This document shows, in pieces, positions 16,743-26,995 of a stretch of DNA of 64,000 nucleotides. The notes under the pieces were generated by a model. That model worked only from the letters and a program-made list of their open reading frames with translations, ran no database searches and was not told the origin of the DNA. A program made the position numbers and the translations under genes. The DNA is taken from NCBI RefSeq assembly GCF_000169095.1, contig NZ_AAVU01000042.1, forward strand, positions 1 to 64,000, given 5' to 3'. Source of the stretch: Lyngbya sp. PCC 8106. Its GTDB lineage: Bacteria > Cyanobacteriota > Cyanobacteriia > Cyanobacteriales > Microcoleaceae. Position 1 is the stretch's first letter. Each line of letters starts with the position of its first letter.

Positions 16743-19700
16743 TTATTTGAGCTTTTTAACTGTGGGATAACTGCTGTTGGCAATTAAATTCCAGTTTAAA
16801 ATCAGGTCATTAGAATCACCTGCAAGTTCAACTCCATGATTCAATTCTGCTTTTTGTAGAGTTTGCCAAACGTCACGAATTTGAATCATCTCAGCAGCAA
16901 TATTCGGGTTGTCTGCGGAAAAACAAATAATCAGAAGTTCAGCCGTGGGGGTTTGTTTGAGGAATAACCATTCTTTTTCTTGCAGAGACATTGTTGATGT
17001 ACTTGAATCAATGGTTTTAACAATGACTTGAATTTCGGGTAAATGGTCACTCTGACAAGACCAATCAAAAACGGTATTATTCCTTAGAGTAATATTATCA
17101 TAACCCAGATTTTTATACAAGGTTTTGGCTAATTCTTTTGGGGAGGTTATTTCTAAATTGGCTGCTTCTGAGAATTCAGAAGTCGATAAACTGCAAATTC
17201 TCAATTCATCCAAAAGCGGGTGTATTTGAGTCGGTTCGGTATCAATTAAATTTGCCAGGGGAAGTAAGTTTTCCAAGCCAAACTCGCCGAAATGATGATT
17301 CAAGCTTTCTGTTAAATAAGATAGCATAATCTGGCGATTCGGATGACCGAGAATGTAAAAGGTATTTTGTTGGGAATCAAAATAATCTGTTCCCGGTACC
17401 GCTTCGGCAATTTGTAATTCATTGGGTAAAAATAAGTTAACGCTAATTTGACTTGCGGGTTGAACTTGAACTCGGGTTAAAAAGTTGCTATCGCAGATAA
17501 ATTCTATATCCTGTTCGTGAATAAATAATCGTTTTAATCCTTCTAAAAATTGGGTATAATTGATGGTAAATTTCCATTGTTCACACCATTGTAAACTTTG
17601 GATATCGTTCGTTAGATGAACATTAACAGGTTGTTCACTCACATCTCGCAGTAATGAAAGACTACCGCTTCGTTTCGCTAATTTTGGGGAAACTTGAGGA
17701 TGAAGAATTCGTTTAGGTTCAATATAGTCTTTTCGCCAAGGTGCATCCGGAATTAAAATTTCTGTGGCTTCACACAATGTATTCGCCGCAGTTAACAACA
17801 AAATATTATTAACGGATTTTTCCTCCAAATCAAGTTGTAACTCTAATCGCTTTAATACCTGAATAACACAGTTTAAATCTTCTAAATATAGAGGTTGATT
17901 CTTGTATTCTTCTACAATTTCTTCAATCAAATTGAGATCATCTTCTACCGTTGGAGATTGACGTTGACCTAAAAGTTGATAAACTTCTCCAATTTGATGA
18001 GAAAATGAGATTGTAATCCGACGTTTACCAAAAAATGAAACAGTTTCAGTAAACACATGAACGGGTTTCCAGAAGGTGTTAGTTGACTCATCCCACAAAC
18101 AACAACACCATTCAAATCGTTCTCGAATTTTCTGGCGTTCTTCCTCTGTTGTTTGGCGGTTATCAACAAAATTATCGTAGAGATGCTGATAAATTGAACG
18201 CACAGACTTGAGAACAATTTCGGTTTGTTCGGCTGGGGGTTTGTCGAGATTTTCCCAAGTTTGAATAACCGCTTCAAAATGGTTGAGAACTTCTGCGGAT
18301 GAAAGAGGAATAAATCCCAGTTTTTGCAGAAAATTTTGAGTCTGTATCTTTGAAACAGGAAAAATAGGCTTCTGACTCGCCACCAAACAAGCCTCATCAA
18401 CCCAACCCACTTCATCGGCTTTGTACAGTCTATTTTCTGGAGAAATTGCAGCCGGATAATTTTGTATAAATTCTGGATTTCGTTCAACCGCTAACCAGGC
18501 TTTTTCTCGCAAGGCTTCCGCTAGAGTTTTACTTCCATTATTGACTCGAAAATCGAGAATATTGCCATTGTTCGCAATGTATGAGAATATTTCTAGTACA
18601 GCATCTCGAACTGCATCTCCTCCCAAACGGCTGGCGGTTTGGATAAGCTGTTCAATACAGGCGAATATATCCTCAGCATTGGGATTATTTTGCATTCCCA
18701 GTTGAGAGAAAAACTTCAGCCAATTTTCAAGTTTTTCCCCATAAAACTCAACATCAGGAAATACCGCTTGATTTCCTAAAATTGTTTTGACAATTTCCCG
18801 ATCTGGATGGTAGATTAAACTAGGCGATCGCAATCGTCCATCGTTACACCGAACTAAACGCGCTTTTTTGATTTTATCTTGGAGTTGATAAAAGTCATTA
18901 GAATTTTCTTGAAACTCCAATTTAAGGCTATTTAGATTATCTCGAACCCAAGCCAAAGCAATCAACTGTTCTTCGTCGGAAAGGTAGGGATATTCTCGCA
19001 GCAAACAGTCTTGAATAAAGGTAATTTTATCCAAAACGGGAACTTTCAAAAGTTGGAAGAATGTCAGCCATTTTGTTTGAACGGTTCCCAACTTCAAAAG
19101 TTTAAGTTCGCCGCCAATTTCTGGGGGTTGATAGCCATTTTTGGGAAGATAAACGGGTTCGTCGGTTAAGTTGACAACCTCATCAGCGACGGTGAGGTAA
19201 AGGGGAAGTTGACGCAACTTTTCCAATCGTTCATCATTATATTTGTTGTCACCCGTCAGCCATTTTTTATCGGCTAAAAAGTCCAGCAATACTTCACAAT
19301 GTTCGGGATGGTAGGGAGAAAGTCCCGGTTTATAATAAAGGTGAATAGTATCGACAACATCGGAACCTGTTACAAACCAAATCAGTTGATTATACTGTTT
19401 TTTTGCAAAATCTATAATGGCTTTTTCCAGCTTTGGCGGTGCGTTAACGATTTTTACGCCAAAATATTGTAAGGATTCTAAGGTTTGCTGACTGATATTT
19501 CCCGAAATTGAATTATCATAAATTAGCGGTGTTGTCACCGAACCCCCCCGATAAAGTTTTCCATCTGTTGCGGGAACGAGGGGAATTGTGTTCAGTTTTT
19601 CTTGAAGCTTATCAGCATCCCTCGAAGGGAGGTAGTTTGTAAAATACTGATAAACTTTCGTTAGCCATCCTTCGTTAGGAAGTTCAGTATTATCAGAATT

Positions 19701-21785
19701 CCAAGCTAAACCATCAGCATCTTGACTGTCTAAAATTAGAGTTAATTTACTCGCAACTTCTAAAGGAGTCATTTCCGAAACTCCTTCGTGTATTGCTGAG
19801 ACTATTGTTGATAACTTCGGATGAAGGAACCATTCGGGATAACTTGCAAAAATTTCTCGAACTAAATTGATATAAGTATTATCAACTTTAATTCGAGCGT
19901 TGTCAACATAAACTGTTCCCGTTGAATTATATCCGAAAACTTCTAAGCTGTTATTCGCCAAAACCGCCAACGGTAAACCCCGTAAATCTCTATGATTATC
20001 ACTCACACAATATCGGAGTAAATGATAAATCCAATCTAACCGTTTTAAACAAGGTTTGGGAGCATTTTTTAACTCAACAGTAAACCCAGCTTTTTCTATC
20101 AAATGCTGTCGCAATTCTGCGGGAGTAAACGGTTTTATTTGGGAATTTAAAGCTTCAAATGCTGTGAGAATCGCTTGGGGTAATTGGGGTTCGGTAATAT
20201 CAATTTTCTCAACTCGTAGCGGTTCCAATAACTGTTTATACCAATCTCCCGTTAACGTTTTAATTGTATTTGGAGAAACCCAGCGAGTGCTTGAAATCAC
20301 CTTAATATTGTCTTGGATTTCAAGTTCTGTATGTTCAACCGCAGAACGAACGACGGGTTTACAATAAAGAAGCTGAATGATAAACTGATTCAGATGTTCT
20401 AAAGCTTTGCTGGTTGTAATTTTTTTAATCGGCCAAAGTTGATAATATTCTTGAGGATTATACTGTCCTAAATCTTCAACCAAATCTGCAATTAAATTCG
20501 CACAAGCATGAGAAACAACATGACGAACTAATAACTGATTCCAAATCGCTCGCGGACGGTCTTTTCCGGTTTGTCCGAGGTCACTGCTGAGGTTATCTCG
20601 GGAACTATTTAAGTTAAAAAATCCGTTAATATGTATCGGAAACTCCGTCTCTAAAGGAAGCGGTAAAAAACAATAAACTCGCCCCCGAATGGGTTGTGCT
20701 TTTTCTCCCTGACAAGAGGTAGAAATACGAGCCGCAGCCCCCGCCCAAGGTAACACTTTCTCCCGACTTTCATACAGGGCTGTGATGACGTTTGCGAGTT
20801 CTTCACCCTCATCAATTCTAATTACTTGAGCAACTCGCCAAATTGATGTTATCGTATTTTTTAAGCTAACTGTCTCGATTTCGTGGCGATAGGAAATAGC
20901 GGCTAAAGATTCTTGATGGCGACAGTGTTCAATGAGGAGATTAAAATCATCGGGAATTGCATTAAGAATAGTTTGACGTGCTTCTTGAACTTCTTGATCA
21001 TTTTTAGTTGTGATTCTTAAAATTTCCTCACGAGTTCCATCACTATCCGCCGGAATTTCATAAACATGAATTGACTGAACTGACTTCAGAAACAATAATA
21101 ATTCTTCGCCGCACGCGACTAACTCCTCCAAAAGTTCTTTAACATTTGACTCCGTAAACGCTTGCTTGCGAATTTCACTTTCTTTCGCCTGTTCTTCGGT
21201 TCTTAGCGGTAAACGAAATAACGTTCCTTGAAAATCTTCGCTATTTTTTGCGAGTCCTCCCGCTTCGTAAACTTTTAGAAAATCGGGATAATTTTCCCAC
21301 CATCCCGCAGCGAAAAAGTGCCATTCTCGCCCCGGTTCCTGTTTGGAAGTTCCCGGAATAGCATTTCCATGAGGGTCAAAAAAGATCAGGCGATTTCGAG
21401 AGATAAAACTTGGATAGTCGGTAACATGATAAACGGCGTTGAACCCAACCCCAAACCTTCCTGTTTTTTGTAAATCTTGTGCTTTTTCGCTCTGTCCCAA
21501 ACTGCGAATACTGTTAAAATCTCGCTCGGTAAATGTGCTATTATTATAAACGAGCATAGCAGGCCCTAACAGTTTAACCATCCGTTCGTCGGGGAGGTTG
21601 GAAGCAGAATGAGTCCGCCAGTCAAGGGTAATTTCAACTTGGGTGGCTCTGGCATCATCTGCATTTTGAATCAGTTCTTTAATAATCCCAACGCCTTCAG
21701 GATAATCTCGAATAATTCCCCGTAAACGAGCAATTAAAGGTTCAAACTGATAAAAAGAGGTTCCGGTGATCAATTGATCATTCAT
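16743..21785 (-). CDS. Giant sacsin-like ATPase protein, 1680 aa
   Basis: The N-terminus is a sacsin-type GHKL (HSP90-like) ATPase domain: GIIRDYPEGVGIIKELIQNA starts the N-box with NADDA, and KTGRFGVGFNAVYHVTDYPS supplies the glycine box; an RDFNSIRSLGQSEK loop lies between. The remaining 1400 residues are mixed alpha/beta with no recognised repeat. The C-terminal 150 residues (KTLYKNLGYDN, EIQVIVKTID, SLQEKEWLFLKQTPTAELLI) resemble the DUF3883 nuclease-like fold that often ends such proteins, but the usual E-x-K is not clear, so that domain may be inactive. Bacterial sacsin-like proteins are often suspected of defence or chaperone roles; no partner gene is adjacent. The whole 5-kb frame is intact. 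Confidence 0.8.
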   Translation of the reverse strand: MNDQLITGTSFYQFEPLIARLRGIIRDYPEGVGIIKELIQNADDARATQVEITLDWRTHSASNLPDERMVKLLGPAMLVYNNSTFTERDFNSIRSLGQSEKAQDLQKTGRFGVGFNAVYHVTDYPSFISRNRLIFFDPHGNAIPGTSKQEPGREWHFFAAGWWENYPDFLKVYEAGGLAKNSEDFQGTLFRLPLRTEEQAKESEIRKQAFTESNVKELLEELVACGEELLLFLKSVQSIHVYEIPADSDGTREEILRITTKNDQEVQEARQTILNAIPDDFNLLIEHCRHQESLAAISYRHEIETVSLKNTITSIWRVAQVIRIDEGEELANVITALYESREKVLPWAGAAARISTSCQGEKAQPIRGRVYCFLPLPLETEFPIHINGFFNLNSSRDNLSSDLGQTGKDRPRAIWNQLLVRHVVSHACANLIADLVEDLGQYNPQEYYQLWPIKKITTSKALEHLNQFIIQLLYCKPVVRSAVEHTELEIQDNIKVISSTRWVSPNTIKTLTGDWYKQLLEPLRVEKIDITEPQLPQAILTAFEALNSQIKPFTPAELRQHLIEKAGFTVELKNAPKPCLKRLDWIYHLLRYCVSDNHRDLRGLPLAVLANNSLEVFGYNSTGTVYVDNARIKVDNTYINLVREIFASYPEWFLHPKLSTIVSAIHEGVSEMTPLEVASKLTLILDSQDADGLAWNSDNTELPNEGWLTKVYQYFTNYLPSRDADKLQEKLNTIPLVPATDGKLYRGGSVTTPLIYDNSISGNISQQTLESLQYFGVKIVNAPPKLEKAIIDFAKKQYNQLIWFVTGSDVVDTIHLYYKPGLSPYHPEHCEVLLDFLADKKWLTGDNKYNDERLEKLRQLPLYLTVADEVVNLTDEPVYLPKNGYQPPEIGGELKLLKLGTVQTKWLTFFQLLKVPVLDKITFIQDCLLREYPYLSDEEQLIALAWVRDNLNSLKLEFQENSNDFYQLQDKIKKARLVRCNDGRLRSPSLIYHPDREIVKTILGNQAVFPDVEFYGEKLENWLKFFSQLGMQNNPNAEDIFACIEQLIQTASRLGGDAVRDAVLEIFSYIANNGNILDFRVNNGSKTLAEALREKAWLAVERNPEFIQNYPAAISPENRLYKADEVGWVDEACLVASQKPIFPVSKIQTQNFLQKLGFIPLSSAEVLNHFEAVIQTWENLDKPPAEQTEIVLKSVRSIYQHLYDNFVDNRQTTEEERQKIRERFEWCCCLWDESTNTFWKPVHVFTETVSFFGKRRITISFSHQIGEVYQLLGQRQSPTVEDDLNLIEEIVEEYKNQPLYLEDLNCVIQVLKRLELQLDLEEKSVNNILLLTAANTLCEATEILIPDAPWRKDYIEPKRILHPQVSPKLAKRSGSLSLLRDVSEQPVNVHLTNDIQSLQWCEQWKFTINYTQFLEGLKRLFIHEQDIEFICDSNFLTRVQVQPASQISVNLFLPNELQIAEAVPGTDYFDSQQNTFYILGHPNRQIMLSYLTESLNHHFGEFGLENLLPLANLIDTEPTQIHPLLDELRICSLSTSEFSEAANLEITSPKELAKTLYKNLGYDNITLRNNTVFDWSCQSDHLPEIQVIVKTIDSSTSTMSLQEKEWLFLKQTPTAELLIICFSADNPNIAAEMIQIRDVWQTLQKAELNHGVELAGDSNDLILNWNLIANSSYPTVKKLK

Positions 21786-22327
21786 GGCTATGCTATTTTT
21801 TCCTAAAGCATTCTCAATTTTTTAGTTCTTCTTTCTTGAAGCTACACTAAAAAGAAGCAAAGAACAATAGCAAAAACACTGAATTTTAAAACAACTTTTG
21901 TTGAAATATAAAGCGAAGTCAAGAGATTTTACGAATGTAGTTAGTCTATCAAATAATTAAGTTAATTCATCAGTCTGATTCACCCAAAAATCAGGTTTCA
22001 ATCTTTAAAATCATAATTCTGGGTGATTTCAACCTGAGACTGACTGCGGGAAACATTACCGCCTCGCTGTCACAGATGACGCGACATCTAGATATTTCTC
22101 TCGCGGGGAAAAAAGATTCAGTATAAACTCGCATCATTGTCCCAAAAATTTAAACATTTTACAAAGAAGTATAAAAAGATCTAAAAAAATGTATCAATTT
22201 ATGTAGACGAATCAGCCCTAGAGAGGTTAAATAATAGTTATGGGTAGTTCAGAGTTAGGATAAAGAAGGAGGGAACAGGTTTAGAAAACGACCCGAACTT
22301 TTATCTTAAAAAAAACTAAAATTTATT
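21786..22327. promoter_or_regulatory. Divergent intergenic region
   Basis: 542 bases between the divergently read sacsin-like gene and the dehydrogenase gene, so both promoters should lie here. It is AT-rich. I found no gene and no convincing operator. Confidence 0.4.
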
Positions 22328-23692
22328 ATGGGGATTGCTACAATAAATCCGGCAACCGGGGAATTGCTCAAAGCATTTGAACCGTTAACGGACTCTGAAA
22401 TCGAAAACAGTCTCAGCCTCGCCCAGAAAGCCTTTGAACAGTATCGGCGTCTGCCCTACGAACAAAAAGCCAACTGGATGCAGAATGCAGCCAACATTCT
22501 CGAACAAGATGCCGAGAAATTCGCTAAATTGATGACGCTGGAAATGGGGAAAACCCTCAAATCAGCGATCGCCGAAGCGAAAAAATGTGCTGTTGTGTGT
22601 CGCTACTACGCGGAAAACGCGGCTCAATTTCTGGCCAACGTTCCGGCCGAAAGCGATGCCAGTCAAAGCTACGTTCGCTATGAACCATTAGGGATTATTT
22701 TAGCGGTGATGCCGTGGAATTTTCCATTTTGGCAAGTTTTTAGATTTGCAGCCCCCGCACTAATGGCGGGAAACGTCGGCTTGCTAAAACACGCTTCCAA
22801 TGTCCCCCAATGTGCATTAGCGATCGCAGACATCTTTACTCAAGCCGGTTTTCCCGAAGGCGTTTTTCAAACCCTGTTGATCGGATCAGCTCAAGTCGCG
22901 CAAGTGATCAGTGATGATCGCGTCAAAGCAGGAACCCTCACCGGAAGTGAACCCGCAGGCATGAGTTTCGCCTCCCTAGCCGGAAAACACATTAAAAAAA
23001 CTGTACTAGAATTGGGGGGTAGTGATCCGTTTGTCGTTCTCGAAAGTGCAGACTTAGAAGCGGCAGTCGAAACGGCAGTTACCGCTCGGTTGTTAAACAA
23101 CGGTCAGTCCTGCATTGCCGCCAAACGGTTTATCTTAGCCTCCGCGATCGCCGATCAATTTGAACAGCGTTTGGTCGAAAAATTCCAAGCCTTAAAAATT
23201 GGTGATCCGATGGCAACCGATACCGATATCGGGCCGTTAGCGACACCTGACATTTTACAAGACATCGACAAACAGGTGAAAGCCTCTGTTGAACAAGGTG
23301 CAAAAGTGCTGATTGGCGGTCAACCCCTGGCACAACCCGGCAACTTTTATCCGCCCACCATCTTAAGCGATATCCCACCCGGAACTCCTCCCTACACCGA
23401 AGAATTTTTTGGCCCTGTAGCGTTGATGTTCCGTGTCTCCAGCCTGGATGAAGCGATAAAACTGGCAAACAGCACAGTCTTTGGTTTAGGTGCAAGCGCA
23501 TGGACGACAGATGAAGCGGAGCGCGATCGCTTAATCTCCGAACTAGATGCGGGTGCTGTTTTTATTAACGGTTTAGTCAAGTCCGATCCTCGTTTACCCT
23601 TTGGCGGAATCAAACGCTCAGGCTACGGACGAGAGTTAAGTATTCAGGGTATGCACGAATTTGTCAACATTAAAACCGTTTGGATTAAGTAA
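22328..23692 (+). CDS. NAD(P)-dependent succinate-semialdehyde dehydrogenase
   Basis: 454 residues of the aldehyde dehydrogenase superfamily. PWNFPFWQVFRFAAPALMAG is the coenzyme-site segment; catalytic Glu228 lies in ELGGSDPF and catalytic Cys262 in NNGQSCIAAKRF. EEFFGPVALMF and LPFGGIKRSGYGRELS complete the pattern. The short N-terminus (MGIATINPATGELLKAFEPL) is that of the cyanobacterial succinate-semialdehyde dehydrogenase group. It oxidises succinate semialdehyde to succinate in the cytoplasm. The adjacent ThDP enzyme is the likely 2-oxoglutarate decarboxylase that makes its substrate, so together they bypass 2-oxoglutarate dehydrogenase in the TCA cycle. Confidence 0.9.
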   Translation: MGIATINPATGELLKAFEPLTDSEIENSLSLAQKAFEQYRRLPYEQKANWMQNAANILEQDAEKFAKLMTLEMGKTLKSAIAEAKKCAVVCRYYAENAAQFLANVPAESDASQSYVRYEPLGIILAVMPWNFPFWQVFRFAAPALMAGNVGLLKHASNVPQCALAIADIFTQAGFPEGVFQTLLIGSAQVAQVISDDRVKAGTLTGSEPAGMSFASLAGKHIKKTVLELGGSDPFVVLESADLEAAVETAVTARLLNNGQSCIAAKRFILASAIADQFEQRLVEKFQALKIGDPMATDTDIGPLATPDILQDIDKQVKASVEQGAKVLIGGQPLAQPGNFYPPTILSDIPPGTPPYTEEFFGPVALMFRVSSLDEAIKLANSTVFGLGASAWTTDEAERDRLISELDAGAVFINGLVKSDPRLPFGGIKRSGYGRELSIQGMHEFVNIKTVWIK

Positions 23693-23878
23693 CACAAATT
23701 CGGAATTTAGGATTCAAAGCTAAAATAATTCAGGCAAAACTGAGCCATTGAGTCTAAGTTGATCCTGATTGCGATTAGTCATGAAGTCAACCGATTCATT
23801 CTCAGCTTTGAATCCATTTTCATTCCGATGGGCAATCAATTTCATCGAATTTCCTAATTTCCAATTTTTAGACCTGAC

Positions 23879-25516
23879 ATGAACACAGCAGAACTTCTGG
23901 TCAAATGCCTCGAAAATGAAGGAGTACAGTATGTCTTCGGACTACCCGGAGAAGAGAACATGGCTGTTCTCGAATCCTTAAAAAGCTCCTCTATTCAGTT
24001 TATTACCACCCGCCACGAACAAGGGGCCGCTTTTATGGCAGATGTCTATGGACGCCTGACCGGAAAAGCTGGAGTTTGTTTATCCACCCTGGGGCCAGGA
24101 GCAACTAACCTCATGACAGGTGTGGCGGATGCAAACCTCGATGGTGCGCCTCTGGTGGCGATTACCGGACAGGTGGGAACTGATCGAATGCACATTGAAT
24201 CCCATCAATACTTAGATTTGGTGGCAATGTTTTCGCCTGTAACGAAGTGGAATTCTCAAATTGTTCGACCGAGTAACACCCCGGAAATTGTTCGGAAAGC
24301 CTTTAAACTTGCCCAAGCGGAAAAACCTGGTGCTGTTCATATTGACCTCCCCGAAAATATTGCGGGAATGGAAGCAATCGGACAACCCCTCCAACGAGAT
24401 AAGCGTGAAAAAGTCTATTCTGCTTATCACAGTATGAATGAGGCAGCCGTTGCTCTGTCTAAGGCTAAAAATCCGATTATTTTAGTTGGAAATGGAGCGT
24501 TGCGAGCCAATGCCAGTGACGCTCTGACTGAGTTTGCCACCCAACTCAATATTCCAGTTGTTAATACTTTTATGGGGAAAGGTGCGATTCCCTACACTCA
24601 TCCACTCTCATTGTGGACGACCGGATTACAAAAGCGCGATTATATTAGTTGTGCTTTTGAAAAGTCTGATTTGGTGATTGCGATCGGTTACGATTTGATT
24701 GAATATTCTCCGAAAAAGTGGAATCCAGAAGGCACAATTCCCATTATTCACATTAGTGCTACTCCATCTGAAGTCGATAGTAGTTACATTCCCATGGCGG
24801 AAATTGTCGGAGATATTTCAGACTCGCTCAATGAAATTTTACGCCGTTCAGATCGCACCGGAAAACCCGAACCTTATGGGCTAAAATTACGCTCATATAT
24901 TCGTCGCGATTATGAACAATATGCCGATGATGATGGCTTTCCAATTAAACCCCAAAAACTGATTTATGATTTGCGTCAGGTGTTAGGGCCAGAGGATATT
25001 GTCATCTCGGATGTTGGCGCTCATAAAATGTGGATTGCTCGTCATTTTCATTGCGATCGCCCCAATACTTGTATCATTTCTAATGGGTTTGCAGCGATGG
25101 GAATTGCTATTCCCGGTGCAATGGCAGCGAAATTAGTTAATCCTCATTTAAAGGTGGTCGCCGCGACAGGTGATGGTGGGTTTATGATGAACTGCCAAGA
25201 GTTAGAAACAGCTTTACGGGTGGGAACTCCTTTTGTGACAATTGTTTTTAATGATGGCGGTTATGGGTTAATTGAATGGAAGCAAGAAGACCATTATGGT
25301 GATTCTTCCTTCATTAAATTTGGGAATCCTGATTTTGTCAAATTTGCCGAAAGTATGGGATTAAAAGGCTATCGGGTAAACTCAGCAACAGACTTAGTTC
25401 CGATCTTAAAAGAAGCACTGGCGCAAGATGTTCCGACTGTGATTGATTGTCCAGTTGACTATCGAGAAAATGCTCGATTTAGCCAACGGTCTGAAGGATT
25501 GTCTTGTCCGATTTAA
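23879..25516 (+). CDS. ThDP-dependent 2-oxoglutarate decarboxylase (acetolactate synthase-like)
   Basis: 545 residues in three ThDP-enzyme domains. The N-terminal domain has the cofactor-activating Glu47 in TTRHEQGAAFMADVYGRLTG and GPGATNLMTGVADANLDGAP. The C-terminal domain has the ThDP/Mg motif starting GDGGFMMN (about residues 431-438) and ending FNDGGYGLIEW. Such genes are usually annotated as acetolactate synthase, but position next to succinate-semialdehyde dehydrogenase matches the pair shown in Synechococcus 7002 to convert 2-oxoglutarate to succinate. Acetolactate synthase activity cannot be excluded from sequence alone. Confidence 0.85.
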   Translation: MNTAELLVKCLENEGVQYVFGLPGEENMAVLESLKSSSIQFITTRHEQGAAFMADVYGRLTGKAGVCLSTLGPGATNLMTGVADANLDGAPLVAITGQVGTDRMHIESHQYLDLVAMFSPVTKWNSQIVRPSNTPEIVRKAFKLAQAEKPGAVHIDLPENIAGMEAIGQPLQRDKREKVYSAYHSMNEAAVALSKAKNPIILVGNGALRANASDALTEFATQLNIPVVNTFMGKGAIPYTHPLSLWTTGLQKRDYISCAFEKSDLVIAIGYDLIEYSPKKWNPEGTIPIIHISATPSEVDSSYIPMAEIVGDISDSLNEILRRSDRTGKPEPYGLKLRSYIRRDYEQYADDDGFPIKPQKLIYDLRQVLGPEDIVISDVGAHKMWIARHFHCDRPNTCIISNGFAAMGIAIPGAMAAKLVNPHLKVVAATGDGGFMMNCQELETALRVGTPFVTIVFNDGGYGLIEWKQEDHYGDSSFIKFGNPDFVKFAESMGLKGYRVNSATDLVPILKEALAQDVPTVIDCPVDYRENARFSQRSEGLSCPI

Positions 25517-25630
25517 CACTCTGAGTTCAAACTGAGTAGAGCGTTTTGGTGAGAAGAAAATTAGATTTTTGACACAATGAACCGTTTTCTGTGACAATAG
25601 TTGAAATGACTCCCCGCTTAAACGAACTCG

Positions 25631-26416
25631 ATGAAGATTGCGACTTGGAATGTTAACTCAATTCGTACCCGCAAAGAACAGGTGTTAGCTTGGTTGCAGG
25701 CTAACCCTGTTGATCTTTTGTGTTTACAAGAAACCAAAGTTATTGATCCAGATTTTCCGCGATCGCCTTTTGAAGATTTAGGGTATCATTTGTATGTTTC
25801 TGGACAAAAAGCTTATAATGGTGTCGCAATTTTTAGTCGTCAACCTTTGGAAGATGTTAGTCTGGGTTTTACCGCAATTTTAGCTCAAAATACCGTTCAA
25901 ACTTTTGACGAACAAAAACGAGTCATCGCTGGAACAATTGATGGAATTAGAGTTATAAATTTGTATGTTCCTAACGGTGCCAGTGTCGGAAGTGAAAAGT
26001 ATCTCTATAAACTCAGTTGGTTAAAACTCTTAAAAGAATATCTACAAAAAACCCTAGAAAAAAACCCAAATATTTGTGTTTGTGGAGACTTTAACATCGC
26101 CTTAGAAGATCGAGATATTCATAATCCCAAAGGTCGAGAAAATCATATCATGGCATCTGATGCTGAACGTCAAGCCTTAAAAGAGATTCTAGAATTAGGG
26201 TTAGCCGACGCCTTCCGCAAGTTTAACTCAGAAAGCGAACAATTTAGTTGGTGGGACTATCGCGCTGCCTCTTTTCCCCGCAATAAAGGATGGCGCATCG
26301 ATCATCATTATTTAACTTCGTCTCTGTATGAAAAAGCCAAAAGTTGTATCATTGATAAAACGCCCAGAAAATTAGAAAAACCTAGCGATCATACTCCTGT
26401 TATTGTTGAGTTTTGA
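25631..26416 (+). CDS. xth: Exodeoxyribonuclease III
   Basis: 261 residues, full length for the Xth/exonuclease III family of AP endonucleases. Metal and catalytic motifs are all present: MKIATWNVNSIRTR, LLCLQETKV (Glu34), YVPNG, CGDFNIA, GWRIDHHYLT and the closing SDHTPVIVEF. It cuts at abasic sites and degrades DNA 3'-5' in base excision repair. It appears to be a single-gene unit after the decarboxylase gene. Confidence 0.95.
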   Translation: MKIATWNVNSIRTRKEQVLAWLQANPVDLLCLQETKVIDPDFPRSPFEDLGYHLYVSGQKAYNGVAIFSRQPLEDVSLGFTAILAQNTVQTFDEQKRVIAGTIDGIRVINLYVPNGASVGSEKYLYKLSWLKLLKEYLQKTLEKNPNICVCGDFNIALEDRDIHNPKGRENHIMASDAERQALKEILELGLADAFRKFNSESEQFSWWDYRAASFPRNKGWRIDHHYLTSSLYEKAKSCIIDKTPRKLEKPSDHTPVIVEF

Positions 26417-26487
26417 AATCTCTTTAGCCATTGTCTCTAATCTTTTCTTCGTGTTTTTGTGTCTTTGTAGTAATATGAAATCTGGTT

Positions 26488-26961
26488 ATCGCTTCCCACT
26501 CAGACTCAAGTTGGACTGTAAGATAAGTTTTTATAATCAATAACTAGAAATGGTTTTAAAAAATAAAATTTTGTGGGTAAAATCGGATTTTTAATTGAGA
26601 AAATTTCTTAAAAAGTTGACGAAATTATAGGGGTTCTGGTAGACTATAAAAAACACCTCCCAAGGGGTTACTCTGTCTACACGTCAAAATAAAGCCTACA
26701 ACCCTTATTCTGTGGTTAAATATTAGGATATCCTGACTGAATTTTTTCAACAGCGACGCACCAATTTTCAGCTACTCAGCAAAACCCCAAAATCGGCATA
26801 TTGACAAAATCGAGTATTTGTGCATTTCTCAGTCAACAGGTTTGACAAAACCCAAAAATTTGAGGAGTCAGAAATTAATCTTGAAGTCTCCCTCACGACT
26901 AACCTCCAACTCCTCAGCATCAAGATTCGATTGAACCTTAACTAATTCTAGAAGTTCATTT
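26488..26961. repeat. Direct duplication, copy 1 (474 bp)
   Basis: Starts ATCGCTTCCCACTCAGACTC and ends in GAAGTTCATTT. It matches copy 2 at 26996-27469 with two substitutions seen by eye (TTGGAC/CTGGAC near the start, ATCGGC/ATCAGC in the middle). The end of copy 1 contains the last codons and stop of petA, detached from the gene. A 34-bp spacer separates the copies. The near identity implies a recent duplication or ongoing gene conversion. Confidence 0.95.
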
Positions 26962-26995
26962 GAGATCTATCTTGATTACTCTCACAAATTAACTG

